The notes: a model not told the origin generated them from the sequence alone. A stretch of 64,000 bases of DNA from Tupaia tana (GCA_026018925.1 JAKSZU010000016.1:27432877-27496876), one strand, 5' to 3'. Shown: positions 23,586 through 33,830, counted from the stretch's first letter. Numbers and translations: made by a program.

Positions 23586-23761
23586 GGGGTCAGCAGATGA
23601 CATAGTGGTTAAGGCTCTGGACTCCCACATGGCCAACCATGGTTTGAGGCCTGGACCCAGTAGCTTGAAAATCATTCCAGGCAAGTGAGCATGCATGTCC
23701 AAAAATCCTAGGAGGACAATGGAAGAGAAGTGATTACAGTGTGGCCATCCCCCCTGGGGGA

Positions 23762-23811
<50 letters not shown>

Positions 23812-23862
23812 AGAGCACATGTTCCCTGTGACAAAAACCTTTATTAAAAAATTAAAATAAAA
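23586..23862 (+). mobile_element. SINE-A/B copy with (CT)n
   Basis: GGGGTCAGCAGATGACATAGTGG head, CATCCCCCCTGGGGGATGATTTC, a pure TC run at about 23769-23810, and AAAAATTAAAATAAAAT tail. Confidence 0.9.
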
Positions 23863-24125
23863 TGGGACCAGCAGTTAGCGTAAGGGCTATGTCGCTGGAC
23901 TCCCACGTTGTCGACCGCAGGTTCGCGTCCCGGACCGGATGGCTTAAAACTCACGCCGGGCGCGTGTGCGTGCGTGCCCAAGACCCTGAGAGGAGAATGG
24001 AAGAGAAGGGATTGCAGCATGGCCATCCCCCCTGGGGGGTGATTTCTTGCTTTCTGTCTCTCTGTCTCTCTCTGTCTGTCTGGTGAGCTCACGTGCCCTA
24101 TAGCAAAAACCTCTCAAAAAAAAAA
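23863..24125 (+). mobile_element. SINE-A copy in the tail of the previous SINE
   Basis: GGGACCAGCAGTTAGCGTAAGG head, body near consensus. The outer flanks (AAAATAAAATCTACT at about 23572 and AAAATTAAATCTACTT at about 24128) are the TSD of the older SINE, so this copy landed in that SINE's A-rich tail. Confidence 0.95.
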
Positions 24126-24274
24126 TTAAAATTAAATCTACTTGATTTTGAATAATTGCACTTCATAATTTTAAACATGTAGTATTCATTTCAACCACTG
24201 ATATATGGGGACATACCAAATCTTAGTTCTAATAGAAACTAAGTCCATAAAACCATACAAAGAAATCCAACTTG

Positions 24275-24482
24275 ATTTTTTTAAGTGTATTTATTTTTTC
24301 CTCGAGAGATAAATAAACAAACAGAGAAAGAGAAAACCCCAGCAGAGTCTTCCTACCACAGTCCATCCCAGACTCACCCTGCCTCAACAACAGGCATGTA
24401 TGCATGCCCTGTGTGTTCAGGGAGGTCCTGGGACACAAACCCAGGACCTTTCCCATGTGAGTCCAGTTGCATTACTGCTCCT
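24275..24482 (-). mobile_element. SINE-D copy
   Basis: TTTATTTTTTCCTCGAGAGAT, CCCCAGCAGAGTCTTCC, GCCCTGTGTGTTCAGGGAGG, head ending CATTACTGCTCC. Confidence 0.85.
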
Positions 24483-24655
24483 TTATCCCTTGTCTTCAAC
24501 TTGTGTGATAAATGGATTGTTTCAGTAACATTTATAGCTGAAGTTTATTACTGTCACAAAGACCTGCTAGCTGTTCTTCAAAAGCTATTCTCTTCTACAG
24601 GATAAAGTCCTTGATTTCAGGTAAGACTCATACCCATCAAAATGGAGACTAGATA

Positions 24656-24670
24656 CCCCCCCCCCCCCCC
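24656..24670 (+). repeat. C15 homopolymer
   Basis: Fifteen consecutive C, not inside a recognisable SINE. Confidence 0.9.
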
Positions 24671-24997
24671 ATCTTCCCTTGCAGTTAGAGAAGACTGATT
24701 ATCAAGATTCTACCTAGTTCACATTGGCCTGATGCCCCTTCTTTGTCTTTTCCTCCACTCTGCTTCCCAGGAACAAGAACCCATTTTAGACCATGAGATC
24801 AAACTACACAAGACAGAGTCACAAGACAGGAGTCTGGGTCCCTGACACCCTGAAAAATCACACCCACCTTAGACAACCCACCAGGACTGTACAAGAGAAA
24901 AATAGTTCTCATCCTGTTTTAACCATAGTTACAGTTTCCTATTACTTGCAGCCAATTCTAATCCTAACTGCCATAGTTATTAAAGTACTGAAAGCTT
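24671..24997. other. Unique sequence, nothing seen
   Basis: A frame of 91 codons on + at 24793-25068 runs into the next SINE and is not gene-like. Confidence 0.4.
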
Positions 24998-25252
24998 TGT
25001 TTTGTTTTGTTTTAATTTTGCTATGGGGTAAGTGTGCTTGCCAGAGAGGGGCAAAGAGAGAAAGTTAGAAATAACTCTCCATGGAGCATGGCCATGCCAC
25101 AAATCCCTTTTCTTCAATTCTCCTCTTGGGACTTTGGGCATGCACACACACGGACCCAGCGTGTTTTACAGGCCACCTGCTCCAGGACTTGAACCACACT
25201 ATCAGTCATGTGAGATTCAGCAGCCTTAATCACCATCATCACTGACTGGCCT
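24998..25252 (-). mobile_element. SINE-B copy
   Basis: (TTTTG)n-type tail, TTTTGCTATGGGGTAAGTG, ACTCTCCATGGAGCATGGCC, head CTTGAACCACACTATCAGTC...GACTGGCC. Confidence 0.85.
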
Positions 25253-25397
25253 GAGGTGTCTAAAGTTTTTAAACTGAACATAAAATGTCATAAACACATT
25301 AACAACCAAAATAATTTACTAAGATTATACCTGTCCACATTCTTTAAAGAACAAAGGAACATTTGCGAAGACACGGACATGATATTTTTTTTTAAAG

Positions 25398-25560
25398 GGG
25401 GCCGGCAAGTGGTGCAGTGGTTAAGGTGCTAGACTCCCACATGGCCAACCACTGTCCGAGTCCTGGCGGCTTGCTTTCTCACTTTCCCTTTCTCTCTCTC
25501 TCCCTGATCAATTAAAAATAATGACAACAACAAATAAAATAAAATAAAATAAATAATTCT
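25398..25560 (+). mobile_element. SINE-C copy
   Basis: GGGGGCCGGCAAGTGGTGCAG head, GTCCGAGTCCTGGCGGCTTG joined directly to CTTTCTCACTTTCCCTTTC, then an ATAAAATAAA tail. Confidence 0.9.
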
Positions 25561-25635
25561 TAAAAAAAAAAAACCTTAAAAAAAATAAGAAGAAGAGGCA
25601 GACAGTGGCATAGCAGTAAGATGTGACACTCTACA

Positions 25636-25799
25636 GGGCTAGCAGGTTGTGTGGTAGTTACAGTGCTGGACTCCCACACGGCCAACTATGGTTCAAGTCC
25701 CGGACCTGACGACTTGCTTTCTCACTTTCCCTTTCTCTCTCTTTCTTTCTGTCTCTGTCTGGTCAAATTAAAATAAGTAAATAAATAAAAGCAAAATAA
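25636..25799 (+). mobile_element. SINE-C at the 5' end of the retroposed unit
   Basis: TAGCAGGTTGTGTGGTAG head, GGTTCAAGTCCCGG box B region, CGACTTGCTTTCTCACTTTCC, then an AAATAAGTAAATAAATAAAAG tail abutting the mariner fragment. Confidence 0.9.
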
Positions 25800-25806
25800 T
25801 TTTTTT

Positions 25807-26128
25807 CCAACAAAAAATAAGTTTGTTTATTCCTGCAGTATAAAAATCCATGCTTCAGGATTTGGCAAACTCTTGGAAGCATTTTCTGCAACCTGTTGGT
25901 TGTGAAAGTGCTTTCCCATAAAAAAGTTGTCAAGATACTCAGGACCAGCAGTTAGCGTAATGGCTATGTCGCTGGACTCCCACATAGTCGACCACGGTTC
26001 GTGTCCCAGACCCGGTGGCTTAAAACTCACGCCAGGCGCGTGTGCGTGCGTGCCCAAGATCCTGAGAGGAGAATGGAGGAGAAGGGATTGCAGCATGGCT
26101 ATCCCCCCTGGGAGGTGATTTCTCGCTT

Positions 26129-26165
<37 letters not shown>

Positions 26166-27047
26166 GCAAGCGCCTGTGCCCTATAGCGAAAACCTCTCAA
26201 AAAAAAAAAAAAAAAAAAGATACTTGAAGACGTGATAGTCAGTTGACAAGAGGTAAGATGAGTATGGTGGATGATGCAAAACGTCACACCCCAATTCGTT
26301 CAGCTTTTGAAGCGCTGGTTCTGTGATGTGTGGTCGAGTGTTGTCACGGAGGAGAATGGGGCACTTTCTGTTGATCCTTGCAGGCAGCAAGTGTTGCAGT
26401 TTTTGATGCATTTCCTCAATTTGCTGAGCACACTTCTCAGATGTAATGGTTCCCCGGGATGCATACAGCTGTAGTGGATCAGACCAGCAGCAGACCACAA
26501 CACAGGTATCGTGACCTCTTTTTGGTGTAAGGCTATCTTTGGGAAGTGCTTTAGAGCTTCTTCTCAGTCCAACCACTGGGCTGGCCAACGCCATTTGTCA
26601 CATAAAATCCACTTTTCATTGCATGTCACAATCCAAAGGAGAAACGGCTCATTATTGCATAGAATAAGAGAAGATGACACTTTAAAATGACAATCTTTTT
26701 TATTTTTGGTTAGCTCATGAGATACTCACTTTCCAAGCCTTTTCAACTTCTCAATTTACTTGAAATTTGAATGACCACAGAATGGTCAACATTGACCTCT
26801 TTGGCAACTTCTCACATAGCTGTAAGAGGATCAGCTTTGATGACTGCTCTCAAATGGTCACTGTCAATTTCTGATGGTCGACCAAGTATGCTGCTCCTCA
26901 TCTTTAAGGCTTTTGTCTCCTTTGCAAAACCTCTTGAAACACCACTGCACTGCATATTCATTAGCAGTTCCTGGGCCAAATGCATCGTTGATGTTGTGAG
27001 TTGTCTCCGCTGATTTACAACCCATTTTTGAACTGCAGCTAAGTTCC
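25807..27047 (-). pseudogene. Broken Hsmar1-like mariner transposase
   Basis: A mariner-family transposase relic reads on the minus strand from about 27047 (N-terminal end) to 25807 (C-terminal end). Established knowledge: Hsmar1-type mariners encode a protein of about 343 residues with a paired helix-turn-helix DNA-binding half and a DD34D catalytic half, which cut and paste elements in the nucleus. What I see: an N-terminal segment containing NINDAFGPGTANEY and FCKGDKSLKDEE; GRPSEIDSDHLRAVIKADPL; HELTKNKKD; NEPFLLWIVTCNEKW; QWLD; LIHYS; TSEKCAQQIEEMHQKL; LLRDNTRPH; ELGCDVLHHPPYS; STDYHVFK; and, beyond an inserted SINE-A, LDNFFMGKHFHNQQ and GINKL. Several frameshifts and stops are present; for example, the conserved Trp of the W-V-x-H-E-L motif is a stop. 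The first catalytic Asp (normally T-C/G-D-E-K-W) is Asn, while the second (R-D-N) and third (T-D-Y) are Asp. The first residues, the last 15 or so residues and both terminal inverted repeats are missing. It is non-functional. The close match to the SETMAR/Hsmar1 lineage is from memory. Confidence 0.88.
25941..26217 (+). mobile_element. SINE-A copy inside the mariner relic
   Basis: AGGACCAGCAGTTAGCGTAATGG head, CATGGCTATCCCCCCTGGG, (TC)n, A18 tail. Short TSD AAGATACT at 25932 and 26218. It splits the C-terminal part of the transposase relic. Confidence 0.95.
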
Positions 27048-27195
27048 TGCCCGCCCCAGATCCACTTGTGTTTCTGCTCCCACACCAGTCCAGCTGCCTG
27101 GAGTTCCCGGAGGCCAGGGAGCACCTCTTTCACCCTTTGCCAACATTAAGAGATAGCAACACCAAACCACACCGAAAGGACGCCAAATAAGTAAT

Positions 27196-27200
<5 letters not shown>
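27048..27200. other. Unidentified 3' segment of the retroposed unit
   Basis: About 150 bp between the mariner N-terminal break and A35. It is GC-richer than its surroundings and contains CCAAATAAGTAATTC just before the tail, with at best a weak polyadenylation-like hexamer. It may be donor-locus flank. Confidence 0.5.
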
Positions 27201-27237
<37 letters not shown>

Positions 27238-27572
27238 TGTGACACTCTCCTGACCTACATAGGAAGGTTCTGGGTTCACATCCAGAGACTTCTTCCTTAA
27301 GAAGTCCAGGCATGCGTGTGTCCATGATACAGCGTAAGCTGAAGTTGGAGGTGGATCTTAGCATCAACATCCTGTTGGGGGTTCCTAGCATTCTAGTCTC
27401 CCTTCGTATGTCTCTAGCTCGTGGAAAAAGTAAACAGATATACTTTGAAAAAGCATTTTTTAAAAAAGGAAAAAAAGAAGCTCTTCCTACAGTAAGTGAA
27501 TACATATTTCCAATTTTTAGAACCTTTAAACCTCAGACAAGAATAAATTTTCTTGTATAGTCTTTTTTTCCA

Positions 27573-27930
27573 TTAGGTCACCAGGAAAGTCATGACATTT
27601 TTCTATGCAAAAATGTGTAATGACTTCCCTTTTTTGTTGTTTAGAGAGATATTTTTGCTATAGGGTGCGTGTGCTCACCAGAGAGACAGAGAGAGAGAGA
27701 CAGAAAGCGAAAAATCACCCCACCTTCCCGCCCAGGGGGATGGCCACACAACAATCCCTTCTCCATACTCCTCTAAAATCTCAGGATTTTAGGCATACAC
27801 ACACACACACATACCTGGTATAAGTTTTAAGCCACTGGGTCCAGGACTTGAACCATGGTTTACTACATGGGAATCCAGCAACATAAATATTATGCCATCT
27901 GCTGGTCCCATGACTTTCCCTTTTACCCAA
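27573..27930. mobile_element. Palindromic mariner MITE, copy 3, split by a SINE-A
   Basis: Left arm TTAGGTCACCAGGAAAGTC...AAAAATGTGTAATGACTTCC (27573-27634), right arm CATGACTTTCCCTTTTACCCAA (27909-27930) followed by TA. The left TA is mutated to CA. Same family as 1691 and 18788. Confidence 0.75.
27635..27909 (-). mobile_element. SINE-A copy inside the MITE
   Basis: GAGAGATATTTTTGCTATAGG, CACCCCACCTTCCCGCCCAGG, (AC)n, head ending ATGCCATCTGCTGGTCCC. TSD ATGACTTCCCTTTT / ATGACTTTCCCTTTT, drawn from the MITE arm. Confidence 0.92.
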
Positions 27931-27932
27931 TA

Positions 27933-28346
27933 TATTTTATGAGTATAATATACTGGAGAATTTTCATTCTTTAAGAATTTTTCAAATGTTTATTCCTCAC
28001 ATTTCCAAAGGACATCAAACCTTAAATGAGCAATATACTCACATGAACCACTTGGGTATTCTGCATTTTTCAGAGAGCTAAACATTCTGCTCTCTCTACT
28101 AGGGAAAAAAGAAAAAAAGACTTTTCATTAATTAAAATAATTTTTTTTAAAAAAAATTGGAAAGGCCTGACCCTTTAAGATAAAAGTATCTTGGATTTTG
28201 GAGAAGGTAAATCATTGTTTAAACCAGTTGGAAATATTCCTTGACAACATTTAGCTCATTCGAGAGTTGCTAAAATTGATACCATTATTTCCTGCCTTAT
28301 TAAAAGGTCATCTGTACATATGGCAGTTAGAAGAAATGATTATTTG
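27933..28346. other. Unique AT-rich sequence, nothing seen
   Basis: No repeat or coding signal beyond A/T runs at about 28104-28157. Confidence 0.45.
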
Positions 28347-28610
28347 GGACCAGCAGTTAGCATAATGGCTATGTCACTGGACTCCCATGTAGTTGATTAT
28401 GGTTCGAGTCCCGAACCCGGTGGCTTAAACTCACACTAAGCGCATGTGTGTGCGTACCCAAGATCCCGAGGGGAGAATGGAGGAGAAGGGATTGCAGCGT
28501 GGCCATCTCTCCTGGGGGGTGATTTCTCGCTTTCTGTCTCTCTGTCTCTCTCTGTTTCTCTGGCGAGCGCACGCGCCCTATAGCAAAAACCTCTCTTAAA
28601 AAAGAAAAAA
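28347..28610 (+). mobile_element. SINE-A copy
   Basis: GGACCAGCAGTTAGCATAATGG head, near-consensus body, tail CCCTATAGCAAAAACCTCTC. TSD AGAAATGATTATTTG at about 28332 and 28611. Confidence 0.95.
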
Positions 28611-28867
28611 AAGAAATGATTATTTGACTAAATATGAAAATTTTTTTAGAAAGTAAACAAGTCAAAGACATTTTATCTTTTCATAACAGCATGTTCTTTA
28701 ACTGGGGAAACAAATTTTAATTCTAAGAATTCATGAGAATAAAAGGATGTGCTTGCTTTGGAATTCACTTAGAAATAACCAAAATTTAAGTTTAGTGCAT
28801 CATTGATTTTTAATTGAAGAATTTTACAATTTTTCCAGAATATTTATTTAAATTTACTTTCTATGAT

Positions 28868-29019
28868 TATTATTATTATTAATTTGCTATAGGGCATGTG
28901 CATTCAACAGAGAGAGAGAAAACAGACAAAATGAGAAAGCAAGCTGCCAGGTCTAGGACTCAAACTATGGTAGGCCATGTGGGAGTCCAACGCCTTAATC
29001 ACAATGCCACCTGCTGGCC
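28868..29019 (-). mobile_element. SINE-C copy
   Basis: (ATT)n tail, TTTGCTATAGGGCATGTGC, AGAAAGCAAGCTGCCAGG, head ending ATGCCACCTGCTGGCC. Confidence 0.88.
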
Positions 29020-29030
29020 ACATGGGATTT

Positions 29031-29275
29031 TTTTTTTTCTTTTTTTTTTTTGAGAGGATTTTGCTATAGAGCACGTGTGCTTGCCAGAAAGACAGAAAGC
29101 AAGAAACCACCCTCCAGGGGGGATGGCCATCCCTTCTTCTCCATTCTCCTCTCGCAATCTTGGGCATGCACACATATGCACCAGGCGTGAGTTTAAGCCA
29201 CCAGGTCCGGGATTCAAACCACAGCCGACTACATGGGAGTCCAGCAACATAGCCATTACGCTAACTGCTGATCCC
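29031..29275 (-). mobile_element. SINE-A copy
   Basis: TTGAGAGGATTTTGCTATAGAG, CACCCTCCAGGGGGGATGG with a small deletion after it, head ending GCTAACTGCTGATCCC. Flanked by CACATGGGATTTTT / CCACGGGATGTTTTT. Confidence 0.92.
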
Positions 29276-29410
29276 CCACGGGATGTTTTTAATTCTAAAT
29301 AAGGTTTCTCTTGAGAAGAAACTTTGTGTCTAAATTATTCTTCCCCTACCAATCTCTAGTTTAATGTTCAGAATTAGTTTTATTACTAGATCTCAAATTC
29401 AAAACAATGT

Positions 29411-29683
29411 GGGACCAGCAGTTAGCGTAATGGCTATGTTGCTGGACTCCCACGTAGTCGACTGTGGTTCGCGTCCCAGACCCGGTGGCTTAAAACTCAC
29501 GCCGGGGGCGCACACGTGTGTGTGTGTGTGTGTGTGTGTGCCCAAGACTGCGAGAGGAGAATGGAGGAGAAGGGATTGTGGCATGGCCATCTCCCCTGGG
29601 GATGATTTCTTGCTTTCTAACTGTCTTTCTCTGTCTGGCAAGCGCATGTGCCCTATGGCAAAAACCTCTTAAAAAAAATCAAA
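29411..29683 (+). mobile_element. SINE-A copy with internal GT expansion
   Basis: GGGACCAGCAGTTAGCGTAATGG head; the CGTGTGCGTGCG segment has become a (GT)n run at about 29516-29540. TSD about TTCAAAACAAT / ATCAAAACAAT. Confidence 0.95.
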
Positions 29684-30694
29684 ACAATCAGATCATCACA
29701 TCTTAATCAATCAAACAAATAAAAGTAAAAAGACACAAAAAAAATTCAAAGCAAGAGCAAACAGGAAATGAATACAAAAACATCTGGCGTTGTGATACAG
29801 ATTAGAATGGCGAGGGCAAGGAGGTTGCAAATTTGCCTTTCTACCTATCGTCTTCTAAGATGATATGCTTGTATGTGTGTAAAGCTAATGTTAAAAATTA
29901 GCATGCCTTTCCTAAGCACACACCAGCTGATAAGGAAAAATGGCTCAAAAATAAGCTGCATACCAAAAATACACATGGAGAAGCTAGTCTGGGATTCAAC
30001 GTTTTCTACAGATAATCCGTCACAGATAATCTGGTTCCATAACTGAATTTAAGCTGCTTTTACTATTTATCTTCATCTGATGTACTGTACTATAAATGGC
30101 TGAGATTCTGTCTGGTCAAGAATGACATGACACCTGCCGGGCCTGGGACACCCAAACTTGCTGGGCTCTTCATTGCCCACCCCAGTCCCCGTAGAGAATA
30201 CAACAAAGTCAATATCCCTCCTCCACAAGCACTGTATTGAATAGGCTTATTACATACCCCAGGCCTCCAGTCCCCAATAAATGTCCTATGATACTCCTTC
30301 AACTACCGGCACCACAGTGTTTCCCATGACCTTCCCCAAATTGCAATCCCCACATTTTAAAGCCACATGCATTTTGCATTTGTCCTTCTAAAGTTCAGGT
30401 GTAGGGAACGGCTTCCAACAGAATCCAATCGCGCCTTCTGCAGCAGCTCACTGCAATCCATTTGATCCCACCCCACATAAAACTGGGAACGTAAAACTGA
30501 TACACAAGCAAGGTGATGCCACAGGCACTATTCCGGCTAAAAACATCATCTTTTCTCCATGAAAAACGGACAGTACTTACGAATTCCTCATCTATTTATG
30601 TCACTGGTGATTAATTTGCTTCTACATTTGATCTCTGAAAATGCTATTTCTCCACTGCCAAAGAAACATAATCGACAGATATAAAATGTAATTC
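29684..30694. other. Unique sequence, no gene seen
   Basis: About 1 kb with no repeat family, exon or RNA gene recognised. Confidence 0.5.
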
Positions 30695-30915
30695 CAGGCC
30701 CAACCAGAGTGGTGGAGAGTACAACACTCTGCAATGCGGGAAACCATATGGAAGATTAGGGTTCCATTCTTGGGTTGAAGTGTACATACCAGCTGTTCAT
30801 GCATGAGCCCATGATCCTGGAGACTGGGAAGGCTAAGGAGAGAATCATACCATGAGACTCTGTTGAGATCTCTCTCTCTCTTTGTCTCTCTCTCAAGCTT
30901 TTTTCAAAACATGAA
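30695..30915 (+). mobile_element. Probable SINE-D copy, diverged
   Basis: CCCAACCAGAGTGGTGGAGAG, CTCTGCAATGCGGGAAACC, CCATGATCCTGGAGACTGGG, then (CT)n. Related to the sense copy at 54066. Confidence 0.55.
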
Positions 30916-31016
30916 ATTCCAATGGGAAATTCCTTCTCACTGACCATAGGACAACTAGGGTTGGATCTGAGAACCACTTAAGAACAAAGATGTGAGACTC
31001 TTCAAAACCCAGCCCC

Positions 31017-31238
31017 AGGACCAGCAGATGGCATAATGGTTACATTGCTGAACTCCCACATAGTCAACTGTGGTTCAAGTCCCAGACCAAGCAGCTTAAA
31101 ACTCACACTGGGCATGTGTGTATGTGTGTCCAAGACCCTGAGAGGAAAATAGAAGAGAAGGGATTGTGGCGTGGCCATCCCCCCAGGGGGTGATTTCTCG
31201 CTCTCTCTCTGTCTTTCTGGCAAGCACATGTATCCTAT

Positions 31239-31275
<37 letters not shown>
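31017..31275 (+). mobile_element. SINE-A copy with A34 tail
   Basis: GGACCAGCAGATGGCATAATGG head, CCATCCCCCCAGGGGGTG, short pyrimidine tract, A34 at 31242-31275. The flanks share AAAACCC. Confidence 0.93.
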
Positions 31276-31277
<2 letters not shown>

Positions 31278-31597
31278 CTCCAGCCTGACTGGCTCAAGTA
31301 TGAATGTCATAACCACCCAATGGGTGCCATGGAATTTACCCTTTTATTTCCACCATCTCAACTCCTACACAAATGTTACTGGTTCAGATAAGTGTTGAGC
31401 ATATTTGCCAAATGTCTCAACAAAATCAAGATTTTTCCAGTATTCCAAAGATTTGTCTTCTCACTTTTTACCGAAATTTTAAATAGTAGACTCTCAATAA
31501 ATCAGAGGGTGTAGAGTTCTGGAAAGTGCATTGGATTTGGTCAAACCTGGGCCACTAAAGTTCTTCACCCAGACTTGTCAATCAGAAAATGCCTTTT
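31276..31597. other. Unique sequence, nothing seen
   Basis: No repeat or coding signal is recognised. Confidence 0.4.
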
Positions 31598-31996
31598 GTT
31601 ATGAGTTGAACTATGTTCCTTCCAAATTTACACGATGAAGTCCCAATCCCCAGTACCCCACAATGTAACCTAATTTGGAGATAGGGTCTTTACAGATTAC
31701 CTCTGTAAAGACCTAAGGTGAGGTCATCAGGGTGGGCCCTATTACAATATGACTGGTAGCCTAATAAAAAGGGAAAATTTGACAGACATACACACTCAGA
31801 GGGAAGATGACATGAAGAGACACTGGAAGATGATGGCTATTTACAAGGCAAAGAGAGAGGTTTAAAAGGGACAGACACTGCCAACACCTCCATCTCTGAA
31901 CTTCTAGCCTCCAAAACTATGAAACAAGCCACCCAGTATATGGGTGAAGTCACTTAACATATGGTACTTTTTACAACAGCTCTAACAAATTAATAT
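31598..31996 (+). mobile_element. MLT1-type MaLR LTR, old solo copy
   Basis: TGTTATGAGTTGAACTATGTTC at the 5' end; AATTTGGAGATAGGGTCTTT, GAGGTCATCAGGGTGGGC, TATGACTGGTAGCC and TTCTAGCCTCCAAAACTATG follow in MLT1 order, ending near TCTAACAAATTAATA. It is a decayed long terminal repeat with no internal retroviral region or coding frame next to it. Confidence 0.85.
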
Positions 31997-33690
31997 GCCT
32001 GCTATTGTAAAATGACCTCACATCCCTCCCTGTGAACAGTCTCTCTATCCAAACTATAGCTTAGTAACAGGAACATCAAGTAAAGTGGGACAGATAAGCC
32101 CCTGCAGCCTGAATGATGTCACAAATCCTCCTTCCTCCTTGCTTTCCCAGAACTGGCTTTAAAGCTACAGATAGAGTTGGGGTGTAGGACAAGCAATGAT
32201 AGTTATGGGGCACCCCCTCTGCTTGGCCAGGTTAGGAAAGCAAATCTACACTAGATGAAACAAGCCAGCAGTCATTTTGATGTGAATGTCGCTGAGAACA
32301 ACAGGAGGGTAGTACAGGTGAGTGGCAAGAAGGGTTGTGCAAGGAGCCTGAACAGAGGGCCTAGAGAAATCAGCCGGATTCTAACCCCAGCTTTGCCACT
32401 AACTGGCAAGGCATGTGTGTGGGGGTGGGAAGACGAGCCATACTCTTTTTGGCAGCGGATCAGGGAATGGGGGGATCCTGACTACACTAGACCAGCTATT
32501 ACTTATCATGGCCCATAAGCATATTGCAGATAGTGGAGAACTCCTGGAATCGTATATGGAACTGCAGGTGTGTGTGCCTACATCATTTTTCTAGGGAGAA
32601 GATGTACAGCCTGCAGGAAATGTAAAAGCCATAAAAATGTTAAGAATAGGCACTAGGTGATCTGGGAAGATTCCTTCCTGCCCTTGGCACAGTGTAAGGT
32701 GGGAAGGCTATCAGTGCTGGCCACATCTTCCCAAGACTGCGATGAGCATCCCAAAAGTTCCTGCAGCCACAGAGTCACTTCAATAGCCACACTGCCACTT
32801 TCTCCTAGAAGACACCAGCAAGACTTGTCTCAAGATATCCCAAGGGACAGACCAAAGACGGCAAGAAGGTTGTTTATAGAGCTTGTGCTATGCAAAGACT
32901 TGCCTACATAGCTCAGTAAACATGTTCCAATGCCCCGCTAAGTAATTAACAAGAATATATAAAGCAAATGTTCAAAGGTTTCTTCCATTAATAAAATTAT
33001 GTGTTCACGCCAAAGTTGACAATCTGAGAAGCACAGGAGTGGAGCTATGGAGGCTGGAAATCTGCCATCAGTCAGAGGCTGGCAGGAGTGGGTCTGTACA
33101 GTCAGCCCAAAGATGAACAAGTTTCTACTGAAAAGTAACAACCAAGGGTCAAGTGCAGCCTCAGGAGCAGGCTCTGACTGCTCTCCAGTGCAGAGACCCC
33201 CCAAGCTATATCCCTATCAGACCACTCACACATGCCAAAGGGTAGGCTGGGAGCCCACGAACGATGCAGGGAGGCAGCCAGGGGACTGGGTGGCAGAGAT
33301 ATGCCCTCCAGCCTCATGGCCCTTGCATGAATGGTGACACTGGCTGCATGTACATTTTTGTTACTCCAGTCTCCTACAACCCACAGTTTGATCACCCTAC
33401 CCATCTAAGGCATGGCAGAACTTCACTGTGGCGGCACATTCTAGGCTGTCTGCCACAACCCTCCCACCTTGGAAGGCAGCCCCAGAGCAGAAGGACATGG
33501 GCCTTGGGGCCTCCGTCATGAAATCCGCAGTCAGGGCTGCTCATAGTCATACTCTCAGAAAAGTCATGTTAAAAAAAGAAAATTAAACTAAACCTCCAAT
33601 TAACAGTGTATTAAACAGAAGGGCAGTGAGAATCATCACTATAGGGCTTTTATTGATTTTTAACAATGAACAGCTGGTGGATGTCCTCTC
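31997..33690. other. Unique sequence, no gene seen
   Basis: 1.7 kb of moderate-GC DNA. Antisense and sense frames of 80-100 codons at 32938-33521 overlap each other and show no known domain. Confidence 0.5.
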
Positions 33691-33830
33691 TGCTCCAGGC
33701 TCGTGTGAAATGCTTTGTATCATCTCAGCAAACCTTCTCAGTGATGCTGTGAGGTATCTCACAAGTACAGGTGAGGAACGAAGCATAACTTGCCCAGTGT
33801 TCAGAGCTGGTTAAGTGGCAAGACAAGCTC
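33691..33830 (-). mobile_element. MIR SINE fragment
   Basis: GTGATGCTGTGAGGTATCTC, ACAGGTGAGGAACGAAGC and AACTTGCCCAGTGTTCAGAG are the antisense MIR core and 3' part. Confidence 0.75.

Larger units (their letters stand above)
25633..27233 (+). mobile_element. Retroposed unit: SINE-C plus about 1.4 kb of 3' flank
   Basis: The TSD AAGATGTGACACTCT is exact at 25618-25632 and 27234-27248. The insert starts within 3 bases of a SINE-C 5' end (GGGCTAGCAGGTTG at 25636), continues through an antisense mariner fragment, then about 150 bp of unidentified DNA, and ends in A35 (27201-27235). The structure is that of an L1-mobilised RNA that began at the SINE start and read through its end. A later or donor-carried SINE-A sits inside at 25941-26217. 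The T7 at 25800-25806 is a potential Pol III stop the transcript would have had to pass. Confidence 0.75.
25594..27440 (+). mobile_element. SINE-D copy split by a 1.6-kb retroposed unit
   Basis: The left part (AGAGGCAGACAGTGGCATAGCAGTAAGATGTGACACTCT) ends at 25632. The right part resumes at 27249 (CCTGACCTACATAGGAAGG), continues through GGTTCTGGGTTCACATCC and TCAACATCCTGTTGGGGG, and ends near 27440. Joined, they read as one sense SINE-D. The 15 bases AAGATGTGACACTCT occur on both sides of the insert. Confidence 0.8.

Noticed and set aside
25636-27200. Spliced processed pseudogene of a host gene
   Set aside because: No host protein similarity was found. The content is SINE, antisense mariner and about 150 bp of unknown DNA, and the 5' end coincides with a SINE start.
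31598-31996. Endogenous retroviral gene next to the MLT1-type LTR
   Set aside because: No gag-, pol- or env-like frame on either side; a solo, decayed LTR.
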